From: Mixophyes australis | Taxonomy: Eukaryota; Chordata; Amphibia; Anura; Limnodynastidae | Reading direction: 5' to 3' | DNA: 64,000 nucleotides | Assembly: GCA_036250195.1 (NCBI GenBank) | Contig: JAVHZZ010000002.1 | Span: forward strand, 63,385,205 to 63,449,204 | Shown here: piece by piece, positions 25,059 through 34,861 of the stretch | How the letters are laid out: each line of letters starts with the position of its first letter | How positions within the stretch are numbered: position 1 is the first letter of the stretch | The notes under the pieces: generated by a model | Database searches by the model: none | Seen by the model: the letters and a program-made list of their open reading frames with translations, nothing else | What the model was told of the DNA's origin: nothing | Position numbers and translations under genes: made by a program

Positions 25059-25306
25059 ACTCCCCGGATACCTCCACTTGGATTCCATTTCTTCACCCAG
25101 ACAGCGGTACAATTCAGTTCCTCGTGTACTTCTACATATATATTACCAGTGCTGCTAGTCATGGACTTTCACGAGCATCTCTATCATCTGCTGTCTCCTG
25201 TTCCGTGATCACCCCGCTACCAGAGTACCATATTACCATCTATACTGCTCTGGTAAGCCCATCACTTGGTGATCCCTGGGTAAAGACTCTTAGTGCCCGT
25301 GACAGT

Positions 25307-25318
25307 AAGATCAGGCCA
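25307..25318 (+). promoter_or_regulatory. Self-primer binding site, copy A
   Basis: AAGATCAGGCCA starts two bases after the LTR and overlaps the A of the gag ATG. It is the exact reverse complement of TGGCCTGATCTT at the predicted 5' end of the element's own RNA. In Tf1 and sushi-type elements the 5' end of the transcript folds back on such a site and, after cleavage, primes minus-strand synthesis instead of a tRNA. I saw no tRNA 3'-end match here. Confidence 0.75.
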
Positions 25319-26250
25319 TGACAGACCCAGATACGGAACCTACAGCCAAAGAGATGCTGCAGCATCTGGTCACCCGTGTGGAGCAACAGGATGCTCGCCA
25401 ACAGCTGTTACTTCAATGTTACCAGTCGTTAGCCTCCCAAGGAACATCTGGACAGACCGTTACAGCTAATGTTGAAGCTCCTGTGCTTTCCTCCGTTTCC
25501 CCAGTGCCATCCCAGGTGTCTACGGCTTCCACGCTTCACCTGCCTACTCCGTCAAAATACGATGGAGACCCCAAAACTTGTAGGGGTTTTCTCAACCAAT
25601 GCTCAGTTCATTTTGAGCTCCAACCTCAAAATTTTTCTACCCATCGTTCCAGAGTGGCCTATCTTATTTCATTGTTTTCCGGACAAGCTCTGGCTTGGGC
25701 TTCCCCTCTGTGGGAGAGAAACGATCCTGTATTACAAGATAGTGCCAAATTCATTTCTATGTTCCGAAGTGTATTCGATGAACCAGGTCGTGTGACCTCC
25801 GCTGCTTCCAGCATTCTCCGTTTACGTCAGGGTTCTCGTACAGTAGGCCAGTACGTCATTCAATTTAGGATATTAGCCTCTGAACTTCAGTGGAATACTG
25901 AAGCATTAATTGCCGCCTTCTGGCAGGGGCTCTCCGATAAAATTAAAGATGCACTGACTACCCAAGAGCTTCCTACGTCATTAGAAGATTTGATTTCTCT
26001 TTGCCATCGTGTAGACATGAGGTTTCGTGAAAGGGAATCTGAGAAAACAACTTCAGTTAAAGCACCTCTCCGCTCAACCCCTCAATTTCGTCCAGATTCA
26101 TCTCCTGTGATCCCCATGGAGATAGGACGTTCCAAATTAACTTCAGAGGAGAGGAACCGAAGAGTAAAGAATAGACTTTGTATCTATTGTGCTGATTCCA
26201 CACATATGCTCAGTTCTTGCCCTAAGAAATCGGGAAATGCCAGGCCCTAA
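25318..26250 (+). CDS. gag: Ty3/gypsy Gag, copy A
   Basis: Capsid/nucleocapsid polyprotein of 310 aa that would assemble the cytoplasmic particle in which reverse transcription occurs. Residues 1-70 are polar and Gln-rich. About 75-230 is the retrotransposon Gag capsid region (ALAWASPLWERNDP, FISMFRSVFDEPGR, LQWNTEALIAAFWQGLSDKI). Near the C-terminus a zinc knuckle reads C-IY-C-ADST-H-MLSS-C (CX2CX4HX4C, without the usual glycine). The ATG chosen is the first after the LTR and overlaps the primer site. The TAA at 26248-26250 lies 10 nt after a slippery heptamer, and pol is open in the -1 frame across it. Copy B encodes the same length. Confidence 0.93.
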   Translation: MTDPDTEPTAKEMLQHLVTRVEQQDARQQLLLQCYQSLASQGTSGQTVTANVEAPVLSSVSPVPSQVSTASTLHLPTPSKYDGDPKTCRGFLNQCSVHFELQPQNFSTHRSRVAYLISLFSGQALAWASPLWERNDPVLQDSAKFISMFRSVFDEPGRVTSAASSILRLRQGSRTVGQYVIQFRILASELQWNTEALIAAFWQGLSDKIKDALTTQELPTSLEDLISLCHRVDMRFRERESEKTTSVKAPLRSTPQFRPDSSPVIPMEIGRSKLTSEERNRRVKNRLCIYCADSTHMLSSCPKKSGNARP

Positions 26251-29200
26251 CTAGTTCTGGAGAGGTGAAGTTAGGGTCCCTGGAGTCTTCTCCATCTTCT
26301 ACGAAATTAAAAGTCTGCGCTTTTGATGTTACGATTTCCTTTGCTACCAAATCCTTTGAGTCTCAAGCACTGATAGATTCTGGAGCAGCAGGAAATTTCA
26401 TTTCTAAATCCCTAGTGAATCAATGGTCCCTACCAGTGATTACTTTGAAAACACTGATTACTGTGACTGCTATAGATGGATCACGTCTCATCAATGGTCT
26501 CATCACCCAGAGTACGTCTCCAGTAACGCTTCAGATTGGTGTGCTACACCATGAAGAGATTTCGTTTTTAATTCTTCCTGTTACGACAAGTCCGATTGTC
26601 TTAGGCCTTCCATGGCTTCAATGTCATTCTCCCCAGATTGACTGGCGCACTCCTCAAGTTACGTCTTGGGGAGCTGAATGTCATAATCGTTGTCTTTCTC
26701 AAGTCATTCCTCTTAAGATACAGCAATCTTCCATCTCACCTTCCTCACCGGGACTCCCTCCTCAGTATGCTTCATTTGCCGATGTTTTTGATAAAGCTCA
26801 GTCTGAACGTCTTCCTCCTCTTCGTTCATGGGATTGTCCGATCGATCTTCTACCAGGCAAGACTCCTCCTAGGGGTCGGGTGTATCCACTTTCGTTACCT
26901 GAAACTCAAGCTACATCTGATTACATCCAAGAAAATCTCCAGCGAGGGTTTATTCGACCTTCCACCTCTCCCGCTGGAGCCGGGTTCTTCTTCGTAAAAA
27001 AGAAGGATGGATCACTACGCCCCTGCATAGATTTTCGTGGACTCAATGCCATTACTATTAAAAATCGGTATCCCATTCCGTTGATCACTGAGTTATTTGA
27101 TCGCATCAAGGGAGCTCGGATCTTTACCAAGTTGGATCTTCGTGGTGCCTATAATTTAATTAGAATCCGGCCCGGTGACGAATGGAAGACAGCGTTCAAC
27201 ACCAGAGATGGGCATTATGAATATCTAGTAATGCCTTTCGGGTTGTGTAATGCCCCCGCTGTTTTCCAGGGCTTCATTAATGAGATCTTTCGGGACTTGT
27301 TATATGTATGTGTCGTTGTCTACCTGGACGACATATTGATTTTTTCACAGGACCTGCCTTCTCATCACCAACATGTGGCAGAGGTCCTTTCCAGACTCCG
27401 GAAAAATTCATTATTCTGCAAACTAGAAAAATGTTCATTCGAGTTGCCCCAGATTCCATTTTTGGGGTATATTGTTTCCGGAGTTGGCCTACAAATGGAT
27501 CCAGAAAAGGTGAATGCTGTATTACATTGGCCCCAGCCAACTACCCTTCGTGCCATCCAGCGTTTTTTAGGTTTTGCCAATTACTATAGACGCTTCATTC
27601 AAGACTTCTCGTCCATTGCATCTCCTATTGTGGCCCTGACTCGTAAAGGGGCCAATACTAAGCAATGGTCATCCGAGGCTCTCCAAGCCTTTCAATTTCT
27701 TAAAGAGTCCTTCTCCTCTGCTCCCATTCTTCGACAGCCTGATGTGACACTTCCCTTCTTCCTAGAAGTAGATGCCTCTAATGTTGGCTTAGGAGCCATT
27801 CTCTCCCAACGATCGGAGCAACAAAAATTCCATCCTTGTGCCTTTTACTCTCGGGGTCTCCTGCCTGCGGAGAAAAATTACACTATCGGGGACAAGGAGT
27901 TGCTGGCTATCAAAGTAGCATTAGAGGAGTGGAGATACTTGTTGGAGGGAGTTCGTCACCCTGTGACGATTTTCACGGATCATAAGAACTTGTCATACCT
28001 ACAGTCTGCCCAATGCTTGAATCCTCGTCAAGCAAGATGGTCTCTTTTCTTTTCTCGTTTCGAATTAATCATAACCTTCAAACCAGCTGCCAAGAACAAG
28101 AAAGCTGACGCTCTATCCCGAGCTTTTGTGACGTTCTCTGATGTTGAAGAGTTTCCCAACCATTCTATACTAGACCCCAAATGTATCTCGCTGGCTGCTT
28201 CTTCCACTAAAGTGCTACCATTTGGGAAGACCCTCGTGCCTCCTACTCTTAGGAGGAAAATCCTTTCGTGGTTCCATTCTTCTCGTTTTTCTGGACATGC
28301 TGGTGAACACAAGACCTTTGAGATTCTCTCTCGAAGTTACTGGTGGCCCTCGATGAGGAGAGACGTCAAAGAGTTTGTAGCTGCTTGTGAATTGTGTTCT
28401 CAGTTTAAATCCTCCCGCAGAACTCCAGCGGGGTTGCTTCAACCACTACCCATTCCGTCCAAGCCCTGGACCCATATTAGTATGGACTTTGTTACTGATC
28501 TTCCGCCTAGTAAAAATTGTAATACTATTTGGGTAGTGGTAGACAGATTTTCGAAGATGGCTCATTTTGTCCCTTTGTCTGGTTTGCCTTCCTCGTCTAC
28601 TCTGGCTGAACATTTCGTCAAAGAAGTCTTTCGTATTCATGGATGTCCGTCTGAGATTGTGTCAGATAGAGGAGTACAATTCGTTTCCAGATTCTGGCGG
28701 GCCCTTTGTAAAACCTTGGGCATACGATTAGCACCCTCATCTTCCTACCATCCTCAATCAAACGGACAAACTGAACGGGTCAATCAAGATCTCGAGACCT
28801 TTATAAGGATGTTCTCATCAGCCAATCAAGACAACTGGGTAGAATTGCTTCCTTGGGCTGAATTCGCTCATAACAACATGTACCATGAGTCATCTTCCAA
28901 AACTCCATTCTTTGTGGTTTACGGTCACCATCCGTCTTTTCCGGAATTTCCTGCCCTCCCTCCCACCCAAGTTCCTGCTGTAGAGACTGTTTGTCAGACC
29001 TTCAAAAATATTTGGTCTCAGGTCAAAACCTGTTTAAAGAAGACATCTGCCAAATATAAGTCTTTCGCAGATAAGAAGAGGCGGGCTATTCCACCACTGA
29101 AAATTGGAGATCGTGTCTGGTTATCTACCAAAAATATTCGTTTGAAGGTCCCATCTATGAAATTCGCTCCCCGTTTTATTGGTCCATATAGGATCATTCA

Positions 29201-29627
29201 AGTGATAAATCCAGTTTGTTTCAAACTTCTACTTCCTAAGAACCTTCGTATTTCCAACGCCTTCCATGTGTCCTTGCTCAAACCTCTCATCATCAACCGT
29301 TTCTCGGCTCCTCCTTCAGCACCTCAGCCAGTTCAAGTTCATCAGGAGGAAGATTTCGAGATTACTCATATATTGGACGCAAAAATTTCACGAGGAGTTC
29401 TTCGTTTCCTCGTTCATTGGAAGGGCTTTGGTCCTGAGGAGCGTTCATGGATCAAAGCTGAAGAGCTCAACGCTCCAGCTCTTCTTAAGAAGTTTTATTC
29501 CAAAAATCCGGACAAGCCCGGTTCCAGGTGTTCTGTGCCCACCTTTAAAAGGGGGGGTACTGTCACTCACCAGACTGTGAGTGCTTCTTCCCGTGTGTTT
29601 AGGAACCGTGGTCGTCCACCATCCTGA
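26226..29627 (+). CDS. pol: Ty3/gypsy Pol: protease, RT, RNase H, integrase, chromodomain
   Basis: Open from 26226 with no ATG near its start, so it is most likely made as Gag-Pol by -1 frameshifting. Numbering from the GTG at 26265: aspartic protease DSGA at 38-41; reverse transcriptase about 215-400 with VVYLDDILIF (YLDD 353-356); RNase H with FFLEVDASN (D503), TDHKN and ADALSRA. Integrase has an HHCC zinc finger from about 676 (HAGEH...CELC), then D741, D801 and E837 (a D,D35E catalytic triad) with HPQSNGQTERVNQ. The chromodomain at about 1031-1085 (ILDAKISRGVL, HWKGFGPEERSW) is thought to steer insertion to particular chromatin. All catalytic residues are present. The last 66 nt lie within the 3' LTR. 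Confidence 0.95.
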   Translation, partial: EIGKCQALTSSGEVKLGSLESSPSSTKLKVCAFDVTISFATKSFESQALIDSGAAGNFISKSLVNQWSLPVITLKTLITVTAIDGSRLINGLITQSTSPVTLQIGVLHHEEISFLILPVTTSPIVLGLPWLQCHSPQIDWRTPQVTSWGAECHNRCLSQVIPLKIQQSSISPSSPGLPPQYASFADVFDKAQSERLPPLRSWDCPIDLLPGKTPPRGRVYPLSLPETQATSDYIQENLQRGFIRPSTSPAGAGFFFVKKKDGSLRPCIDFRGLNAITIKNRYPIPLITELFDRIKGARIFTKLDLRGAYNLIRIRPGDEWKTAFNTRDGHYEYLVMPFGLCNAPAVFQGFINEIFRDLLYVCVVVYLDDILIFSQDLPSHHQHVAEVLSRLRKNSLFCKLEKCSFELPQIPFLGYIVSGVGLQMDPEKVNAVLHWPQPTTLRAIQRFLGFANYYRRFIQDFSSIASPIVALTRKGANTKQWSSEALQAFQFLKESFSSAPILRQPDVTLPFFLEVDASNVGLGAILSQRSEQQKFHPCAFYSRGLLPAEKNYTIGDKELLAIKVALEEWRYLLEGVRHPVTIFTDHKNLSYLQSAQCLNPRQARWSLFFSRFELIITFKPAAKNKKADALSRAFVTFSDVEEFPNHSILDPKCISLAASSTKVLPFGKTLVPPTLRRKILSWFHSSRFSGHAGEHKTFEILSRSYWWPSMRRDVKEFVAACELCSQFKSSRRTPAGLLQPLPIPSKPWTHISMDFVTDLPPSKNCNTIWVVVDRFSKMAHFVPLSGLPSSSTLAEHFVKEVFRIHGCPSEIVSDRGVQFVSRFWRALCKTLGIRLAPSSSYHPQSNGQTERVNQDLETFIRMFSSANQDNWVELLPWAEFAHNNMYHESSSKTPFFVVYGHHPSFPEFPALPPTQVPAVETVCQTFKNIWSQVKTCLKKTSAKYKSFADKKRRAIPPLKIGDRVWLSTKNIRLKVPSMKFAPRFIGPYRIIQVINPVCFKLLLPKNLRISNAFHVSLLKPLIINRFSAPPSAPQPVQVHQEEDFEITHILDAKISRGVLRFLVHWKGFGPEERSWIKAEELNAPALLKKFYSKNPDKPGSRCSVPTFKRGGTVTHQTVSASSRVFRNRGRPPS
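26232..26238 (+). promoter_or_regulatory. Candidate -1 frameshift heptamer GGGAAAT
   Basis: Fits X-XXY-YYZ in phase: the gag codons are GGA AAT and the slipped codons GGG AAA. It falls inside the 25-nt window (26226-26250) where gag and pol frames overlap. Copy B has the same heptamer at 52533-52539. Any downstream stimulatory structure was not worked out. Confidence 0.65.
29544..29560 (+). promoter_or_regulatory. Polypurine tract, copy A
   Basis: TTTAAAAGGGGGGGTAC abuts the 3' LTR. The A4G7 purine run is the expected plus-strand primer. It is also coding, within the pol C-terminus (FKRGGT). Confidence 0.8.
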
Positions 29628-31330
29628 GGGTCTGCGCATGCGCAGCCCTTTCAAACCTTCAGTACCTGTCCCTTTTAGTTAATTGGCTGATCAGGCAACA
29701 CTCCCTATTTAAAGCACCTGAGTTCCATACCTCGTGGCCTGATCTTGGAGTCTCATTCCCCATGAGCCACTGAAGGTGTTCCTGTGTTTCCTCGTGTATT
29801 CAGCGCTGCTGATTCCTGTGGTTTCCAGACCACTTCAACTCTCCTGTGGTTTCCAGATCACTTCAACCCTCCTGTGTTTCATCGTGACTGTTTAGCTGAT
29901 TCCTATCTGCTGCCTCCGTGCACTACAGTCTTCAGCTCACTTCAACCCTCCTGTGTTTCATCGTGACTGTTTAGCTGATTCCTATCCGCTGCCTCCGTGC
30001 ACTACAGTCTTCAGCTCACCTCAACTCTCCTGTGTTTTATCGTGACTGTTTAGCTGATTCCTATCCGCTGCCTCCGTGCACTACAGTCTTCAGCTCACCT
30101 CAACTCTCCTGTGTTTCCTCGAGACTGCAACAGCTGATTCCTATCCGCTGCTCTCCGTGCTCAACTGTTCCAGCTCAGCTCTACTCTCCCGTGTTTCATC
30201 GTGACTGCACCTGTTGATTTCTACCCGCTACCTCCGTGTACCTGCAGAGTCCTGCTGGCTGCTATTCCTCAGTTCTACTTGTGTCTGCAGCAGCTGATCC
30301 GCTCTCCGTGCTTCTCAGTGTTCCTGCCGGTGTCTACTCGCCAGTCTGCATCGGATCTACGCCTCGCTGCTTTCATCTCGGCTAGACCATCGCTACTCTT
30401 CAGGGCCCTCCAGAAGTCCAGTTCTACATACTACTGCTTCCTGAGTATTTGTTGCTTTCCCTGCTGGTCTACCTACCTGTGCGCTGCACCTACTTGATTA
30501 CCGCTTCACCCTCCAGGGACTTCGCATCCTGCCGGCCTCCAGCCGTTCAGGTATCTCTGCACTCCTGTCTGACAGCCTGCTCCTGAACCACGGTATGCAT
30601 ACTTCTCATTGACTGTGCTGGTGTATTGCATATCTTGCTGGACTGAGTTGTTCTCCTCTGGAGTTTACTATCCGCTGAGACTATTGCCATCATTGACTGT
30701 GTTATCTTTTGCCCGGATAGTTTCTGTGACTTTGTATTATTACAGTGCTGTTCAGTCATTACTATATTGTTCATGTCATTGTGGATCAAGTTCAAGGTGC
30801 CCGTGTATCCTCTGTATTGCAGTCTCTCCCCGTGCTCCTCCTCACATATATATTCAGTGGTACAACTTGCTAGAGGCAGACCACTGATCCCTGTTTCCTG
30901 TGTCACCTGTTCCAGTATCCTCTCACATAGCAGTGGTACAACTTGCTAACGCAGACCACTGACTCCCCGGATACCTCCACTTGGATTCCATTCCTTCACC
31001 CAGACAGCGGTACAACTTGCTAATCGCAGACCGCTGACTCTCACCACCTCCTCGTTGCTGTTGGACATTCCTCCTCACTATAGCAGTGGTACAACTTGCT
31101 ACCGCAGACCACTGACTACCCTCACATTCCTTTGTCCATTCAGTTCCTCGTGTACTTCTACATATATATTACCAGTGCTGCTAGTCATAGACTTTCACGA
31201 GCATCTCTATCATCTGCTGTCTCCTGTTCCGTGATCACCCCGCTACCAGAGTACCATATTACCATCTATACTGCTCTGGTAAGCCCATCACCTGGTGATC
31301 CCTGGGTAAAGACTCTTAGTGCCCGTGACA
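29561..31330 (+). repeat. Copy A 3' LTR (1770 bp)
   Basis: Same ends as the 5' LTR. It is longer because it has three 78-bp units (29868-30102) instead of two, an extra CGCTACCTCCGTGTA-like block near 30228, and four hairpin units (30855-31114) instead of two. The start-site dodecamer lies at 29735-29746. The TGGTC duplication follows. Confidence 0.93.
30855..31114 (+). repeat. Four leader hairpin units, copy A 3' LTR
   Basis: Units at 30855-30886, 30931-30961, 31005-31036 and 31084-31114. Unit 3 has outer stem CAGCGGT/ACCGCTG where the others have CAGTGGT/ACCACTG, a compensatory T-A to C-G change. Inner stem TTGC/GCAG and the 5' bulge ACAAC are invariant. Loops vary: TAGAG, TAAC, TAATC, TACC. 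Confidence 0.85.
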
Positions 31331-31335
31331 TGGTC

Positions 31336-31540
31336 TTGATACTATTATGAAGATATAGATCCATAGTGCACCTAGCTTTAACCAACTACTGTTCTTTCTC
31401 TCTCCAATTACTAAGTCACTTTAGTTGAAGGTTGCACCCCAGTTATAGAACAATATTTATATGTATTTAATTAGAGAAGGGAATTAAATTACCCTCAGAG
31501 ATATAATTATTTGATACTGGGATATGGCTCTAGAGTTGGT
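31336..31540 (+). repeat. PLE upstream pLTR, second part
   Basis: Continues the 23698-23753 segment after gypsy copy A and its target duplication. It matches 36996-37200 with two differences. The shared sequence stops abruptly after GAGTTGGT in both copies, which defines the element's terminus. Confidence 0.85.
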
Positions 31541-31691
31541 TTGACCTTTTGATTTAATTCAATTTCTATCTACCAGCACAACTAATTATAATTAGAAATA
31601 TGGTATTGGTCCTTTAAGGACAAGAAGTTAAATATAATTTATTGAGAATAATAAGTAGAATATCCATCCTTCCACTTTTAAATATATAAAC
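31541..31691 (+). other. PLE 5' untranslated sequence
   Basis: AT-rich stretch between the pLTR end and the first in-frame Met of the PLE ORF. No other feature seen. Confidence 0.5.
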
Positions 31692-34600
31692 ATGGAAATG
31701 ACCTCTCTTAATATAAGACAGGATCTCAGTTCAAGACAGGAGAAATGGAGCATAAATTCGGAATGCCTTTTTAGTGAGCTACAATCTAGAGAACAGAATA
31801 ATTTGCATTGGTCAGAAGACCTGGTGGATCTTAAACATTTACTAATTAAAGAAACCAAGACCTATTGGAATAAACTTACTTTTGACAATTACATAAAACA
31901 GAAACTGGTACCCAGAGGTCTTAGACCAAAAATATTCCCTGCCTATGAATTAGCAACAGATGTTTTAAGAGACGAATGGGAACGAATCCTCCTTCAATGC
32001 TCATTCGAGCTTATGAAAGTGCTGGTGAAACACGATCAAATTAGATTGGATCACTATACCTCTGATATAGTCAAATTAGGAGAAAATTGAAAGAATATGA
32101 AAATTTAGATAAATTTCAAAAAACTTATGAAAAATATAAAAAGGAAGTCCATGACATAGAACAAATGGTCAAAGATAAGAAAAGAAAGAAATTTATTAGG
32201 GACAAAAATGATTTTGAACATAATATGGTATTCAAATGGAATTTGAAAAGAGACAAATTTGGAGGTAAAAAATCATATACAGACTATACTACTTCAGAGG
32301 TTGAAACTTCAGAAGGGGAAATATCTGATAGTCCCACTAGAACTCCAATTTCAGCACCTCATCAGAGAGATTTTTTAGGGAGAAATATAGGACATGGGGA
32401 GCCAGAAAAAGATATAAGAAAACGAGACGGGGGGGCAGAAATTTACGCAAAAGAGAACAAAGAGATTGGGAAAGGAACCCTCAGGGGTAATACAGGAAAA
32501 GAAGGTATTAGAAGAAAAAGATAGCCCACTGAGAATTATTAATTTGTCAGAAAAATTATTGACACAAGCACAAGAAAAGATTCTGTCCAAAGGTTTATCC
32601 TTTTCACCATCAAGTGACATGGACAGATTTACAATAGAGAAAGATTTACACCTTTATGGTAGGAAACTGCTATTACATAAATTTTTTAAACAACAACAGA
32701 CTACCAGTTTGAACTTTAAAAGTGATAATCTTGATCTGCAAGACCAGGAAATGATCAAAATTTTAGAAGATCTACAATCAGAATCGGCTTGTGATGATAC
32801 ACAGACAACTAATGATAACAAAATACTGAAGAAAAAATCTACCTTTAATCCCAATCCAATGATATGCCCGCAGGTCTCGATTTATATTGAATTAGTCTCC
32901 AAAGATCTAGACAGTTTGATATTTCAACATCATTCACGAATTAGTAACATTACAAAAGAGGAAAGATTAATTAAAGAAATTAACCTCTGGAAAGATGTGG
33001 TCATAAAGCCGTCAGATAAAGGCGGCAATATAGTCATCTGGCCAATGTCTGATTATAAAGCAGAAATAACCAGACAATTGAATGATCTAAATTGTTATAT
33101 AAGACTACCTGCCAATCCAACTACTCATTTTGTAAAACAGTACCAAGATCAAGTACAAGATGCTTTAGATGAGGGCATAATCAATAAAAATGATTATGAC
33201 TTCTTATGGACAGAAAACCCTACTGTCTCTACTATTTATGTGCTTCCCAAGGTTCATAAAAATGAGAGAAAACCACCAGGGAGACCGATTGTTTCCGGGG
33301 TGAATAATTTAACAGAAAAGGCAAGCATATATATTGACAAACATTTGAAAGAATTTTTTTAAAAGATACTACAGATGTCTTAAGGAAATACAAAACATTT
33401 TTGTTAATGAGAACACATGGCTTTGCACATGCGATATTGAAGCACTTTATACCAGCATAGAGCATAAATTAGGTCTACAAGCCGTGAAACAGTTCTTGGA
33501 AGGTAGAATAACAAATGATCATAATGATTTCATGATAAAACTTTTGGAATTTGTACTAACTAGAAATTATTTTATTTTCGATAATAAATATTATCTACAA
33601 ACTAGGGGCACAGCGATGGGCACTACATGTGCCCCTACATATGCAAACCTGTACTTGGGATGGTGGGAAAGGGAAACAGTCTTTTCTACTGAAAACGAAA
33701 AATACACTAACCATATAATACTATGGCTAAGATTCATAGATGACATATTCATTGTATGGGAAGGTGAGAAAAAACTTTTGATTGAATTTATGAATCAACT
33801 TAACATCAATCATATCAATTTGAAACTTACATATGATATAAGTGCGGAAAAAATAAACTTCCTAGATCTGACTATATTTATCACAGATGAAAAAGAACTA
33901 TCTACAGATATGTACAGAAAAGTTACAGCAACGAACAGCATACTTCATGCTGCCAGTTCCCACCTCCCGTCGACTATTCGGAGTATTCCAAAAGGTGAAC
34001 TTTTGCGCACCAGGCGTAATTGTGGTCACTTATCCACTTTCAAGAAACGTGAGAACTACGAGAAAGATTATGTACGAGAGGCTACAGCCACAAATCGGTT
34101 AAAAAAGCCTTTAATGAAATCAAGATAATTGATTGTGAAGAACTTATTTATCCAAAACGTCGAATTAAATCTAAAAGTGATACAATCAGGTTCACTAGCA
34201 CCTTCAATAATCAATGGCAGAAAATCCAACAGTGCTTGCAAAGACACAGTCATGTTCTCAAATTAGACCCTGATTTAAAAGAAATAATTGGAGACAAGAT
34301 ATCTACAAGTTGGAGAAGATCTAAAAATCTGCAAGATTTATTTGTACACAGTCATTATCAAGAAACTTTGAGAACCAATATGATGGGTAATCCCGCTAAG
34401 GGTTTCTTTCCCTGCGGGAAATGCAGGGCATGTAAATTTACTAGGAAAACCAAACAATTTAATGACAGATTCAATAAGTCCTATATCATACAATCTTTCA
34501 TTAATTGTGACACACAAGGAACTATTTACTGCTTGACATGCTCTTGTAATATGAGCTATATTGGCATGACAAACAGACCATTGAAACAGCGTATCTTAGA

Positions 34601-34861
34601 ACATGTCGGTAGTATAAGAAACGCAACTCAAGATATATCAAGAATGAGGACGATTACTACAGTTGCGAAACATTTTCTTAAATTCACAATAGTAATCCAC
34701 AACATCTTACAGCCTTTGGAATGGAACAGGTTAAACTAGGGGTAAGAGGAGGTGATATAAGATCAGAATTACTGAAGAAGGAAGCACGCATGATATTTTT
34801 AATGGGAACTATACATCCCATGGGGCTGAATGAGAATAACAACTATACTATCTTTCTTTAG
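31692..34861 (+). pseudogene. PLE reverse transcriptase with GIY-YIG endonuclease, frameshifted
   Basis: Single ORF of the element, now split over shifting frames: 31692-32090, 32087-about 32430, on to 33362, a short 33365-33395 piece, about 33396-34128, about 34108-34739, and the end 34715-34861. The N-terminal third is charged and partly coiled-coil-like. RT motifs are YVLPKVHK and PGRPIVSG (33235-33300), CDIEALYTSI (33430), TRGTAMGTTCAPTYANLYLG (33602-33660) and the catalytic RFIDDIFI (33730-33755). The C-terminal GIY-YIG nuclease reads TIYCLTC..SYIGMT..PLKQRILEH (34521-34600), preceded by a Cys pair motif CGKCRACKF. The C-terminus is typical of PLEs (RGGDIRSELLKKEA, GLNEN). Most shifts sit at or near homopolymers (G7 at 32429, T8 at 33352, A6 near 34100). 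The ORF cannot make a full protein as read. Confidence 0.88.

Larger units (their letters stand above)
23754..25304 (+). repeat. Copy A 5' LTR (1551 bp)
   Basis: Begins TGTCACTCACC and ends CCCGTGACA. It holds a TATA-like box, the predicted start site, two 78-bp tandem units from 24061 and two hairpin units (24952-24983, 25028-25058). A third hairpin unit is cut off after GCGGTACAA (about 25103), where the 3' LTR has roughly 125 bp more. It is 219 bp shorter than the 3' LTR. Short ORFs inside are not conserved and are not genes. Confidence 0.93.
23754..31330 (+). mobile_element. Ty3/gypsy chromovirus, copy A (both ORFs open)
   Basis: 7577 bp with two LTRs starting TGTCACTCACC and ending GCCCGTGACA. 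The 5-bp target duplication TGGTC lies at 23749-23753 and 31331-31335. Order: LTR, 12-nt primer site, gag, pol in the -1 frame, polypurine tract, LTR. gag and pol have no internal stop. LTR comparison by eye shows roughly ten substitutions plus several indels over 1.55 kb, so the insertion is recent but older than copy B. The chromodomain and apparent self-priming place it with Tf1/sushi-ichi-type chromoviruses (family knowledge). Confidence 0.95.
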
